DNA of 21,024 bases from Hypsibius dujardini (taxonomy: Eukaryota; Tardigrada; Eutardigrada; Parachela; Hypsibiidae). The stretch lies in the NCBI GenBank assembly GCA_001579985.1, contig LRSR01002176.1, positions 1 through 21,024 on the forward strand, read 5' to 3'. Positions within the stretch are counted from its first letter, which is position 1. Every line of letters begins with the position of its first letter. The position numbers were made by a program, and so were the translations under genes. The notes beneath the pieces are model-generated. The model saw nothing but the letters and a program-made list of their open reading frames with translations, was not told the DNA's origin and made no database searches. Shown here piece after piece: positions 1 through 10,419 of the stretch.

Positions 1-190
1 AACGATGTTGCTGTTAATTTAAGTGTTTTGTGTCTTTTAAATCCTTATGTTTGTTCACGATTTTGTTATTATTATTAAATTATTATCATTATCGTTTTAT
101 TTGGTCTTTGATTTTGTTTATTTGATTGGCCTTTTTGAAATGTCTGTGCGTCTAATTTGTAGCCTTTGTCTTTCCTTCTACAGTCACCGA

Positions 191-3100
191 ATGGAAAGCA
201 TCACCGAAGAATGCGATTCTCCACCCATCGGCGTGACTGTCGTGCAGCTGCTGCCGGATTTCGACGGCAGTCTCGAAGACATGGCCTTTGCGGAGCCCGT
301 GTCATACACCGAGGAAGAGCTTACCAACCTCCAGACGGAAGTGCAGCTGGATGAGTCCCTGGGCGGTTGTCTCAACACCGTGCGGCAGCTGGATCCGGCA
401 CTCGTGACGGCCGGCTTCATCCCACCGTGCGCCCTGCAGAAGATCCATGATAGCGCGACCGACGACTCTGTGGACAGCCTGAACCCGGACCAGGCGGTGA
501 GGGCGTTCATGCCGGTCATACCCGACGATATGACGGAGAGGTAAGGATTCAAACACTTAAAAATTACTAGTACGTGGATGGCAAAACCATACTAGAGAGA
601 GAGGAGGTAAACAGACTGACCCCCAGCAAGCCAGCCAGAGAAATAGGCAGGCAAACAGACAGACAGACAGACAAATAGACAGACAGAGAGCCAGACAGAC
701 AGACAGACAGATAGACAGACAGAGAGCCAGATGACCAGATAACCAGGCAGGCACCTGGATATGCAGGAATGTCGGCAGGAAATTAAGCATCTCCTGAGGC
801 GGTCTCTACGACCGATTCTGGTAACGTGAAAAAAATTGCATTCAACGAAATTATGGAGCACAGTCGCCAAAGCAAGCAAGGGTGTGTTCCGTTTTGATTA
901 CTTCATCAATTTTATTTTTAGCGGTACTAGCCGTCAGCCACGACCTGTCAAAAGGTTCTCGGCAATCTTTAGGGACCCAGTGGTCGTGAACTAATGTGTT
1001 CTCAGGCAGATTGCCCGAGAATCAGCAGCTGTTGCACCGCCCCCTCCCCCTCAAGTGCGCCTTCCCCTTGATCTTGAAATGTGATTTGGCCTTATTGTCA
1101 TGAAATTTGTTCCGCTTCAGTTGCAAAAATGCTGTAATAAGAGAGCGGACATAAATTCCGCACCAGAGAGCGCGTTTAACGACGCATCTTTTTCCACGCA
1201 ACCACGAGAGCGAAGAAAGTATTGCGAGTTGCGCCACGTTTGCACCAACTTCACTTGTCTTATCGTGTGTGTAAAAATTGATTTCGCTCACACAGACTTC
1301 TTTGCTGAAATACATTTAAAATACGTTCAATGGTCGAAAAATTTGAAATCTGAATAAAAATTGCATTTCATTTTTTAAATCAAATTAGAAAAATTGCATA
1401 TCCATTTATTTTTTTTTATTTTTTTTGAAGAACCAGCGTCTATTTATTTTATTTTAAATATTTTGCTAGTTAAATTTTTATCAGGCATATCAAGTCCCGG
1501 GTGGGTTGTTTTTCTTTTAAATTAAATGATTAATATTTTTAAGTTATATTTAAAATAACATTTATAGTGAATTATTTATTTTATATTTGTATACACTGTA
1601 TTTCATTTAAGATACTCTGATGAAACAGGAGAAAAGAGAGCGAGAGACTTCGGCGATGGATTACGTTTGCACGAACTTGACTCGTCAGGGCTTATCGTCT
1701 TGTGTTCGTGTGTTAAGAGGGATGAGGCTCATGAGCAGCGGAGGAGACTCGATGACTTTTTTTCAGTGAATTGATTATTTATTCCCTCGATGGAGAAGTG
1801 GGTGCGAGATTTTAACACGCTGACGCAAGCAAGAAATTTTCACTGCAAGACAAATAGTCAGGTGCCTGGATTGCCGCCTTCCGGGTGGTCTTGACTCGCC
1901 TCCTCGCGTGATCGACACTGCTCGCGGAAAAGTTTATATCGTCACTTTATATCGCACTCTGTGTGGACAATACTAATAATTCTCACTTTAATGTGTTCGC
2001 GGTTTTTAGTGTATTGTGTATTGTTGATAAATCGCTGAGCACCTGCACACTTGCGGTGGCCCGATTTCTTGTCTAATTCAGAAGAGAAAATTGAAAATCG
2101 CAAGGCAGGCACCAACGTTCGGAACGCCCCGGACCAGATAGACAGACAGACAGACAGGAGACAGACAGGCAGACAGACAGGCAGATACACAGACAGACCT
2201 GTGCAAGTTAGATTACCAACGTACATGTACAGACTGACGGATGGGCGTGGCAACAGACACAATTTACTAACTTCAGACATCGAGACCAGCGGCCGTAGGA
2301 CAGACAAGCATTTAAACATAAACCGACCCGGACAGTTGCTGTGTTGACTTGAAGATTTACGTCATTGGCGAAGTTTTACTTGATCTTGGTTCTGTTTTGT
2401 AGTTTGTCTGTGACCAGCGAAGGCTTCATCCAGATGAACGACTACCGCATCTCCTTCGACACCATGGGCGGCGGCCGGCTTTCCGAAGTGCGTGTCGCAT
2501 TCCGTGAGACTGACCAGACGCAGTACGCCGTCAAGATACTCAGCAAGAAAAAGCTGCAAAATTACAACCTCCTTCTACGGTAGGCGTCGATTCCGTGTGT
2601 CTGCTGCCTAACTGTCTGAATGTCTATAGATCTATCTTATGGTCTCTCTCATTTGCTCAGCTTGGTTGTCTGCCTAATTGCTCCCCTGCATGAATGTACA
2701 GTAACTGCCTGTTTGTTTCTTTGACTAATTCTCACTATTTATGTGTGCATTTTTGCCTGACTGCCTAATTTGCCTGTTTGTCTGGCTGTCGGCCTACCCT
2801 CTCTCATACCACCGCTAATGGGTCGATCTTTCTCCCTCACATTGGCTCTCGCCGGAAGTCTGTCATCAATTTTTTGAGTGCCTCTGCGTGTGCTCCTAAT
2901 CCTGTCGCTGGCATGACATGTTTGTTATAACGACCGTTTGTTGTGTGATATATGTAGGACTTCGCGGAATCCGCTAGAGGAGGCCTACAGGGAAATTGGC
3001 ATTCTCCAGCGGTTGGACCACCCCAACGTCATCAACCTTGTGGAGGTGGTCGACAGTCCCAATGACGAGTACATTTACATAGTATTTGAGCTGCTGGATC

Positions 3101-6079
3101 AGGCACTTATGGATCTCCCTACCGGTAGGTCTGCCTGAATCTCTAGCGACAGGCAAACATAAGACGCTTGGCAGTCGGACATCATGCAGGCAGACAGTCA
3201 TATAGGCAGATGGGTAGAGAGCCACATAGACAACGACAGACAAACAGATTATTATACTGTCACACTGATAGACAGACAGACAGATAAACAGACAGACGGG
3301 CAAACAGTCAAACCGATAAAAGCATACAGACAGAGGTGGAGACAGAAAGACACAGACAGACACGCAAGTAGACATTCACATAAACATGCATGTCGGCGGC
3401 TAGTAGGTAGACAAACAGGCAGATTCCAAATGGGCATGTGGGTGTGAAGTGTGTCTTTTGTGTCTGTATGGTTTCCTGCTTTCTCGAATCGCAATGTCTG
3501 ACTGCCTGGATAGCTCTGGAAATAACAACGGAAATAGCTTTGGTCTTTCGCATCTGTAGATTGACTGATTGAGCAACTTCCTAGATGCATGTCTGTTCGC
3601 TGACCTTCTTTCTCTCTTCCTCCCCTTTCCTCTCTTCCTAGAGAGGTTGGATCATTGGATCATGGATATTATACAATCTTGTTACCCTGTTAAATTCGCA
3701 TTATGGGATTGCCAACTTTGCGAAAAACACGCGCGCGTAATTGCCCACTTTATTTTTGCGTCTTGGCGCTGCTTGATTCCCCGAACTTCGTCGTCGTAAA
3801 CACAGAGAGATCGGCAATATCGCAATAAAGCACTTAATATCTATTAGAGAGTAATCTTGATGGGCATCTAAATGTTGATTTTTTTGCCAGAATTGATTTC
3901 TTGCTTGATTAGTGTATCTGCGTCATAATTTCCCACAACCGAAGAGTGTTTCGAATGTTATCAAACTAAACTTTTGAGAGAAAGAGGAGCTTATTAGATA
4001 TTTTTGACAATTATTAATTTTCATATTATTTCAACGAAAATAGTCCTACAAATATCTCAAACCCGAGTACAATATAATACACTTAATTCTTTATTGCTAT
4101 TAAACTGGTAAAAAAATATGTAATTGCACTAGATATTTGTTACTTAATCATTGAGTAGTATTTATTTATTATTTATTTAAATATTTTTAGGAAAGTCTCA
4201 AAATTTTGAATTGGTGTTTATTTAGCTCTTTTTTCTACGAATGTGTCATTCTTTCTGAAATTATCGGTATTGATTGGTCCATCTAAATATTTTAACGTTT
4301 ATTGGAAAACGTTAAAAAAAGTTATATTTTGTTTCTATTTGAGAGTTTATGATCATGCATTTTATGTGCCGTGCACATGATTCTTGTATGACTTTGCTGG
4401 GATCGTAACAAAAACGCCTGTCACTGTTGTTTTTCTGTTTAAGGTTTATGGCGGCTGTAAAATGGTTTCTCCTGTTACAATATGTTTGGTCGTACGCTTG
4501 TTAACACGTTTTCTCACTTGTTTTCAGAGGCGCCCTTCACCGAACGGGAAGCGAGAAAGTTCTTTCAGGAAATACTCTGCGGCGTGGAACACCTGCACTC
4601 CCAGCGCATCGTTCACCGCGACCTGTAAGTACTCATGTACAACTTGGCGAGACAGGCAGACGGACAAATGGACGCACAGAAAAGCATAGACAAACGAACA
4701 GGCTCACACATTGAAGACGGACAAGCCAGCCAGACAGACGGTTAGGCAAATGGACAGACAGAGACAGACAAACAGACAGTTAGACAATCAGACAGACAGA
4801 TAGTTAGGGTGATAGGCTGATAGACATGCAGACAGAGTTATAGACAGACAGATAGACTGACACATGCAGATAGGCAATCTAAAATTCGTTTTTATTTTGT
4901 CTTTCAGAAAACCAGACAACATGCTCCTGAGCAGAGACGGAACCGTAAAGATTGCCGATTTCGGTTTTTGCGAGGAGCTCACCGAGTGCGATGACAGCTC
5001 CGAGTTGGAATCGGATTCCGCTTGCGAGGAAGTCAGCGCTGTTCACGGCACTCCCGCGTTCACCCCGCCAGAATGTCTACGGACTCGCAACAAACCCGTA
5101 TCCGGCTTCGCTATCGACATGTGGTCTCTAGGAATTACGTTGTACTCCCTGGTCGTCGGTGATGTACCCTTCAAAGGCGACTCCTTATCGCTGCTGATTA
5201 AGTCCATCAATACCGACAGTGTCCAGTACCCGGACGGGGTAAAAGTGTCGCCCGCATTGCGAGACCTCATCTCACGGTTGCTGGATAAGAACCCCAAGAC
5301 GAGAATTCGAATGGAAGAGGTATGCGCGTGCGTTGGATGTTCATGACGTTTGCATTGTTTTCTCCATCTGTCTATGTTATGTTTGCCTGTCCGCAGTCGT
5401 GTTCGGGTGTCTTAATTTCTTGTCTGTCTGTCTACTGTAGACTGTAACACCCTTCCACATCTGTTCGAACGTCCATGTGTCTGCCTGCGTGTCTGTTTGC
5501 CTGTTGCTCGTTTTCTTCTATTCTCTGAACACGCTTAATACGACTACCTATCTTCCTGGCTTTCTGCTCGTTAACCAGTTTGATCATTGGATTGACTGTC
5601 CCTAAGCCGATTTTGTACTGTATCTGTCGATTGGCTTGTTTGTGAGTCTGGCCACATATGTGTCAGTCCCTTTTTTGAACCCATTTATCCATGTCTGCCT
5701 GCCAATCCGCAAACTCATTTGTCTAGCTGCAAGCCTGTTATGTGTATCTGTCTGTCTTTGTATTTCTCTCTGTCTGTGTTTATATCAAGCTATTGTCTGT
5801 CTGCCCGGCGACCGCTTGTCTGACAACGAACTAAGCCAGACATTCGGCTGCATATCTGTCTAGATAATTGATTGACATCTCTGTTTCCACCCTCCTCAGG
5901 TGAAGCAGCATCCCTGGTTGAGCCAGACCGACGACAGCGACGAGGACGAAGAATGCCTCACGGCCGCCATGGCAGCCGATTCGGAAGACGACGCTAAACA
6001 CGACGCCTTCCCCTCTTCCAAGGTCATTACGTCCCGACCGGACGGGAACCACCTCTTATCATACAAAGCGGAGCATTGA
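191..6079 (+). CDS. CaMKK-like serine/threonine protein kinase, six coding exons
   Basis: Coding exons: 191-540 (exon starts at 184 after CTACAG), 2403-2579, 2958-3124, 4528-4624, 4908-5319, 5900-6079 (TGA). All introns are GT-AG and every junction agrees in phase, giving 460 residues. Kinase landmarks: degenerate glycine loop GGGRLSEV (139-146), beta-3 lysine in YAVKIL (K161), alpha-C Glu in YREIGIL (E188), LDHPNVINLVEVVD (195-208, typical of CaMKK), HRDLKPDN (261-268), DFG (281-283), GTPAF, then PPE where most kinases have APE, DMWSLGITLYSLVVGDVPF, and KQHPW near the C-terminus. The family phosphorylates CaMK1/4 and AMPK; that role is inferred from similarity. Oddities: the Arg/Pro-rich insert after the beta-3 strand is very short, the activation segment carries an acidic stretch (residues 286-305), and the 50-residue tail after HPW is acidic with no visible basic calmodulin-binding helix. 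The N-terminal 120 residues are acidic and unrecognised. The ATG at 191 is the first in the exon; an upstream coding exon outside the window is possible. An alternative acceptor at 2417 is also in phase. Confidence 0.85.
645..731. repeat. Interrupted (CAGA)n array in kinase intron 1
   Basis: Runs of CAGACAGACAGA broken by AAATAGA, GAGAGC and GATAGA variants. The array reads CAGA on the coding strand, so the pre-mRNA carries CAGA rather than UCUG here. Confidence 0.9.
2135..2199. repeat. Interrupted (CAGA)n array at the end of kinase intron 1
   Basis: GATAGACAGACAGACAGACA followed by CAGGAGA, CAGGCAGA and CAGATACA variants. Same polarity as the first array of this intron. It lies about 200 bases upstream of the exon 2 acceptor. 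Confidence 0.88.
2580..2957 (+). other. Intron 2 of the kinase gene, TGTCTG/TGCCTG-rich
   Basis: Donor ACG|GTAGGC at 2580, acceptor TATGTAG at 2951-2957, both in phase 2 (codon CGG split). The 378 bases contain scattered TGTCTG, TGCCTA and TGCCTG motifs, a degenerate form of the complement of the CAGA arrays in the neighbouring introns. No gene is seen inside. Confidence 0.8.
3125..4527 (+). other. Intron 3 of the kinase gene: CAGA repeats then AT-rich sequence
   Basis: Donor ACCG|GTAGGT at 3125, acceptor TGTTTTCAG at 4519-4527, phase 1. The first 300 bases are degenerate CAGA repeats (about 3186-3420). From about 3800 to 4380 it is AT-rich with no open frame of note. A longer open stretch upstream of the exon 4 acceptor (from 4384) is out of context with the kinase and is treated as intronic. 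Confidence 0.78.
3186..3420. repeat. Degenerate CAGA-type repeat in kinase intron 3
   Basis: Many GACAGACAGA and CAAACAGA units, with clean short runs near 3268-3300 and 3328-3362, separated by diverged units. Polarity is CAGA on the coding strand. Confidence 0.85.
4625..4907 (+). other. Intron 4 of the kinase gene, almost entirely CAGA repeat
   Basis: Donor CT|GTAAGT at 4625 is a strong consensus site and the acceptor TGTCTTTCAG ends at 4907. The junction rebuilds HRD-L-KPDN across the split Leu codon, which supports the splice. Between about 4651 and 4868 the intron is a degenerate CAGA repeat. Confidence 0.85.
5320..5899 (+). other. Intron 5 of the kinase gene, TCTG/TGTC-rich
   Basis: Donor GAG|GTATGC at 5320, acceptor CCACCCTCCTCAG ending at 5899, phase 0. 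The intron carries TGTCTGTCTGTC-type stretches (for example 5418-5432 and 5745-5815), the reverse polarity of the CAGA repeat in intron 4. No exon is seen inside. Confidence 0.82.
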
Positions 6080-6683
6080 CGCCGGCTTCCCACTGCATGA
6101 CAGCCAGCTGCTTCATTCATCCCCTGTAGATATTATACAGCCATTATATGCAGATATTGGGTGTTGCGATTGCCGGCTGAAACACTTGGTGTGTTTTACA
6201 AAGACGCGCTTTTTGCTTCCGGTACTGGCTGTAATAAGTGTTGTGGTGACTTGGTGTGTCTGCACTGTCTATGTCTAATCGTTTACGGTACACAGCTGTC
6301 TGAAGCTGGATTTGAGGAAACCAAACTTTTTTTACAATTACAAGCTTGACTGTTGCGGGGTCTGCATGTGATGTGGCTCTTTATAGATGATTTTGTTTGT
6401 TTCTCGCCCTCACCCTTTTGTTTTTAGTATAGTGCACAAAGGATCAATAATTGGAAGTATTCTGGAAACGTAATACAATTCTGTGGAGATCAGCGCTTAA
6501 TGAGTTAGCGTTCTGCGCCCTAAGGTTGATTGGTCGATTGATTGAGTAAGTTACAGCATCTTACCGGTACAAAGTAACCGCATGCAGAATTATTTAACAG
6601 CATTATAAATGATTTCTAATGGTCAAAAAATTATTATTCTGCTCTTGCAAGTTCAAACTCCGAAATTTCAATTGCAGTGGACT

Positions 6684-6691
6684 TGACGTCA
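6684..6691. promoter_or_regulatory. Palindromic CRE-like site TGACGTCA
   Basis: An exact 8-base CREB/ATF-type palindrome lies 600 bases past the kinase stop codon. No promoter or gene start is recognisable beside it, so it may well be a chance match. Confidence 0.2.
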
Positions 6692-7186
6692 CGTAGTCTA
6701 CAGCCCTCTTTTTACCATTACTACATAACGCTCGATTTGATTAATCAAGACAGAAACAATGATCGACGCATCACTAGCAGACGAAATGCCAGTCCGGCGA
6801 GCGCTGGTGTATATGTAAATATCCACTTTATTGCAGCCCGTTTTGAGTAGCTACTGAATTAGTACAGGTAGCCCCCCCCCCTGACGAGCGAGAATTTATT
6901 GAATCCTCTCCGGTGGCGTCGATTAGGTACGGAATTCGTTCTTTCCAGCAATTGATGCTCCATAATATGGGCCATATTAACATTAAATTTCGGATATGCA
7001 GTGCGATATACAGAATATATATATATTTCTGTATATTATTTAATTTGCAGAGACGCATCCGCCAGTAAAGTAGGGGGCCTCACTTCGCTTAATAGTTTTC
7101 TCGTAACACAGGTAGGTAGGGGTGGTGCTTTAGCATGAGATGCCATACTGTGAAGTAAACCTCCTTTATGCATAGGTAGACACATA

Positions 7187-7252
7187 CGTGAATGTGTGAT
7201 TGCAGTGTATCCGTCCTGTCCGACGGTTGCAGGTCCGAGTCCTACATTCAGA
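7187..7252 (+). ncRNA. tRNA-like patch, possibly a tRNA pseudogene or tRNA-derived SINE
   Basis: GGTCCGAGTCC at 7232-7242 matches the pol III B box (GGTTCRANNCC) and can form a T-arm with one mismatch. An anticodon-like arm CCGTC/GACGG lies upstream at 7211-7226 but encloses 6 bases rather than 7. Five outer bases TGAAT (7189-7193) pair with ATTCA (7246-7250). An A-box-like GATTGCAGTGT lies around 7198-7208. The short loop and poor acceptor stem argue against a working tRNA. Confidence 0.25.
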
Positions 7253-7576
7253 ATTTGTGTAACCATCGTCAGGCGGCAATCGGCAATCCTCTATAAACAT
7301 GACTGACCACGCAAAACGGATACATGTTTTGCGAAAGACTTTGGCGACGAACCTGAAGGAGTAGAGTTCTTATCTTTTCGACGTCGTCAATCTATCGTTC
7401 TACTATAACCTGTACGTCTCAAACAATATGTATTATCTGCTGATTGTCATGGCATTATCGTTACGTATTTAAGAGGCATGATATGGAATATCAGAGTTCC
7501 AGCTCATGCTTACGCTATTTACATCAATCTGCGTATTTGTATGAGCTGCCATCGTTTCCCTGCTTTCCGACATCTG

Positions 7577-7588
7577 TCCGTCTGTCTA

Positions 7589-7634
<46 letters not shown>

Positions 7635-7670
7635 AGTCGTCTGTCTGTCTGTCTATCAGACAGACATGAC
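7577..7670. repeat. (TCTG)n microsatellite with a terminal inverted tail
   Basis: A nearly perfect TCTG array runs from 7577 to about 7655, interrupted once by CAGTCG. It is followed by CTATCAGACAGACATG, so its last units can fold back on the CAGACAGAC tail. This is the cleanest array in the window and lies outside any gene. Confidence 0.93.
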
Positions 7671-7689
7671 ACGAGATAACTATAATTGT

Positions 7690-8345
7690 AAGTACTAGCG
7701 ATTCTTTTTAGGTGGATTAACCTTTTCGCGAACAGGCGTACGAAAGGGGGGGTGCAAATATTCCCGATGACAGTGATGGACGTGCGCAAGAGCTAATTTC
7801 CTAAAAGGTACTCAGCTGACAATGTGATACACCGACGGCTGCAACAGCCTGTCGTACGTTCGCGATCCAGCTTGACTTCAAAGTATCTTCCGAGCAGACG
7901 AGTACTGTCGACCTCACGCCAGACTCCATCCCGGCGGTCAAAACTAAAGTCCCAATCACTGCAACCTCTGCAGCTGGTGGTCGCAACCACAGCACCAATG
8001 ATAAGAACGCCCTCGTCATTTCACTAGATTCACTTATTCTGTTACCTCGACTATAAACAATCCTTTAAGGACAATTCCACCAACGGACTGCTCATTTGAT
8101 AGACCCATGGCCAAAACGTCAGACTCGTCGAGTTACCTCCAATTTGTTTTCTACGCGATTACCATGCTAGAAACACATAAAAATGGCTTCAACTCCGTCA
8201 ATTAAAAGTTTCGTTCAAGCTTTGTGTACCTGATTAAATATTTTTCTGCAGTATTACAAACTATTTCTTACCGGCTAAGTACGCTGGTTTGCATGCTTCT
8301 TTCTGCAACACTTCCATACGAGGACGCAGCTCTATGTATAACTTA
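7690..8345. other. Intergenic DNA; no gene seen
   Basis: Mixed-composition sequence with only short, overlapping open frames on both strands and no domain, splice-supported exon or RNA signature that I can recognise. Confidence 0.55.
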
Positions 8346-8475
8346 CCGGGTTCGAGAATGCTTTTGAGCACTCACGTGAACAGGCGTTGTAACAAACAAA
8401 ATTTGAGACAGTCGGATGAGTAGTGACCGAGAAATGACGATTCCAAGTTTGTCTCAAAAGCATTCCCGAACCCCG
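8346..8475. repeat. Imperfect 23-bp inverted repeat, possible MITE
   Basis: Arms 8346-8368 (CCGGGTTCGAGAATGCTTTT...) and 8453-8475 are reverse complements with about two mismatches, separated by 84 bases. The outer flanks (GTATA / TATGC) also partly match. The size suggests a small non-autonomous element; I see no clear target duplication. Confidence 0.55.
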
Positions 8476-8502
8476 TATGCTACAAGTCCCCCTCCCCCTT
8501 CC

Positions 8503-8540
8503 CTCATTTGTGGTCCCCCATTTGTGGTCCCCCATTTGTG
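8503..8540. repeat. Short tandem repeat, about three units of CATTTGTGGTCCCC
   Basis: The 14-base unit CATTTGTGGTCCCC is repeated twice almost exactly, with a third partial unit CATTTGTGGG. It lies directly after a pyrimidine-rich stretch. Confidence 0.8.
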
Positions 8541-8679
8541 GGTATATTTGGTTTTACGAGTGCTGACCAATGTCCTTTTGAGTGATTATTACAAGCTCGA
8601 TGAATTTAGAAAGCCCATCTGTTTCTCAATCTTCAGATATAAACCCCGACGTGTGGACATATGTCAGGTAAATGCCGTG

Positions 8680-9285
8680 AGCAAAACTCGAGGGGGTGGC
8701 GAAAAAATAGGGCGTTTTGTTTTTTCGCTTAACACTCGTGCCGGCAGGGCCCAATATTTAGGGCTTTAATTTTTTTCTGAAAAGGAAACTTAACGGGCTT
8801 AAATCAATCTTCAATTTATCAAGTTTGTGAACACCGTCAGCATTAAAGTTATAGGGAAAAAGAAGGGGGAAGGGTAGGGGCCCAAGCACCAATTTTAGCT
8901 CTGGGGGGGGGGCATGTCACGGAACTTATGCATAATTCCCAGAATTTTTTATTATTCATGAATCCGATAAACCATAGTTTTATCAATAGAAAGGAACATT
9001 CGAAAGAGGGATTGCAAAGCACAAAACTTCGGTCAGCAGAATTTGTTAAGCTCGAAACATTTTGTCCGGGAATAAAGCCACAACACATGCCTTCATGATG
9101 CGCCGCAGCCATTTCGTTTTGTTTGCATTGACCCCTTAAAAGAAGTTTCAAATCACATTTTCGAATTTTTGAAACTAATCTGAGTACTCTTGTAACTGCA
9201 AATTGGTTGGACCGAATTTTAAAATCGCTTTTTTCACTGACAGTATTGGTTTAGCCCTTGTTTTCGCCACACCTCTGGTGTTTGT
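8680..9285. repeat. Possible ~600-bp element bounded by imperfect inverted repeats
   Basis: The left motif GGGGTGGCGAAAAAATAGGGC (about 8691-8712) is matched in inverse orientation by GCCCTTGTTTTCGCCACACC (9254-9273). A small hairpin GCGAAAAAA/TTTTTTCGC sits at 8699-8729. No transposase-like frame is present between them. It could be a non-autonomous element or a chance match. Confidence 0.3.
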
Positions 9286-9536
9286 CTTTGCGACCGATGC
9301 GTGCTTCTACGTGCCCACAGGAGCACCCAGAGGCCATGGTATTTTAATAAACAAATTGCACTCTACCTATTGCGACTAGTAATGATGGCATCAAACTCTT
9401 AAATTTCACTTACCCCGAAATGATCACGGATAAAGGTTCACGATCGCCGGAGGCCTCAACATCTTATGACCATGACGTTCATTATACCTTGTGAGAAGGC
9501 CTTCCCGTAGTACGGGGCGGTCATATTGGGGTCCGA

Positions 9537-9908
9537 GGCTCGTTTAGAGTCCTTGCAGGTCGGAACCAGGAGCCCTCATCCTTAAGCCAGGGGTTGGCAA
9601 AGAAGCTAAATATTTTGTTTTTCAAGATTGAACCCAAAATTCGGCCTCTTGTCTTTTTATCATATTGAAACTTCTGGGGGTCTGGGGTGTGGGGGTCTGA
9701 TTTCCAAGGACCCCTGGGATTTCAAAACGTATTAAAAAACATTAGTTTTCATCAAATTTGGGCCATTCTTAAATGTTTTGAACATCCCATTTGTATTCAT
9801 TAAGAGGGAGCTTATATTGGCCGCAAAAAACCTCAAAATTCAAAGAAAAACTGATGTTTTTGAAAATGTTTTGAAATCCCAGGGGGCCCATTGGAAGTAG
9901 ACCCCCGG
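9537..9908 (+). repeat. Dispersed repeat, copy 1
   Basis: Aligns by eye with 11131-11482 in the same orientation. Shared landmarks in order: GCTCGTTTA, GTCGGAACCA, a G-rich stretch, TCAA(G/A)ATTGAAACC-like, CGGCCTCTT/TGGCCTCTT, CTGGGATTTCAAAA, CATCAAATT/AATCAAATT, CCATTCTT, TTTTGAAC, TCCCATTTG and TTGGAAGT. The copies differ by many substitutions and small indels, so this is an old element. No coding content is apparent. Confidence 0.8.
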
Positions 9909-10419
9909 ACTTCAGGACCGGTATTCTCTTGATTAATTAGCGTAACAGTGTGACATAAAACCGAACATAGAGATTTAGTCTTGTTGCAAGGGCAAACGGG
10001 ACGCCGGAGTTGACAAAAATGGCCGTGGAACGGTTCGAAACATCCATCAAAAGTACACAATCCTAGATCAAAAGTCACAAAAATGAAGGGATTGGTGGGT
10101 GGGGAAAATAAATCGATTCGATTGCGAACTTCTAAAAAGGCAACTGATGGATTACCATCAAAACGAACCCTGAATTATTATCTTCGTAATTCCACTTCGT
10201 TGTCGATAATAAAACACCCTAATAAATTCAAGATAAAACAATAATCACACGCGACCGCAGTTCCCGAGTGTCCTGCCTGCATTGGAACAATCGCAGCACC
10301 AACAACAACAACAACCATTATACGCTTAACTATAGGCTAAAAAAACAGAAGACCCCCTTTTTCTTAGAGCCAAAATTCCCTTCAAAAAAGATTGCAGATC
10401 GGGAGAACATTATGCATTG
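9909..10419. other. 3' flank of the Ly6-like gene; no gene seen
   Basis: Mostly AT-rich sequence between repeat copy 1 and the Ly6-like stop codon, with an ACAACAACAACA run near 10303-10314. On the minus strand this should include the Ly6-like 3' UTR, but I find no AATAAA in that orientation. Confidence 0.5.

Larger units (their letters stand above)
541..2402 (+). other. Intron 1 of the kinase gene, with two CAGA-repeat arrays
   Basis: Donor GAG|GTAAGG at 541, acceptor TTTTGTAG at 2395-2402. The 1.86 kb holds interrupted CAGA tetranucleotide arrays near 645-731 and 2135-2199, and a very AT-rich middle (about 1360-1620). I see no further exon: the open frames inside are repeat-driven or short and lack conserved-looking protein. 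A small skipped exon cannot be excluded. Confidence 0.75.
6080..7570. other. Kinase 3' flank and intergenic DNA; no gene seen
   Basis: Probably starts with the kinase 3' UTR, although I find no clear AATAAA in the first few hundred bases. Contents: a palindromic TGACGTCA at 6684-6691, a 10-C run at 6872-6881, an AT-rich inverted repeat near 7009-7036 (ATACAGAATATAT pairing with ATATATTTCTGTAT), and a tRNA-like patch (separate entry). The open frames here are short and low in information. Confidence 0.6.

Noticed and set aside
184-190. Possibility that the kinase starts upstream of 184 in the same frame (ATG at 47)
   Set aside because: The sequence before 184 is AT-rich, gives a hydrophobic translation unlike the acidic exon, and ends in a good TTTCCTTCTACAG acceptor, so it is read as intron or upstream DNA.
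557-879. Cys/Leu/Ser-rich open frames (CLSVCLSVCL type) over the CAGA and TCTG arrays, here and at 1942-2347, 2974-3590 and 7444-7789
   Set aside because: They are translations of a tetranucleotide repeat, open in several frames because the repeat lacks stop codons; they lie in introns or spacers.
645-4868. CRISPR-like regular repeats in the CAGA regions
   Set aside because: The unit is a 4-base microsatellite without unique spacers, in introns of a eukaryotic gene.
8416-9151. Open frames of 117 and 100 codons on opposite strands
   Set aside because: They run through a short tandem repeat and inverted-repeat sequence, have no recognisable protein features, and look like repeat-derived noise.
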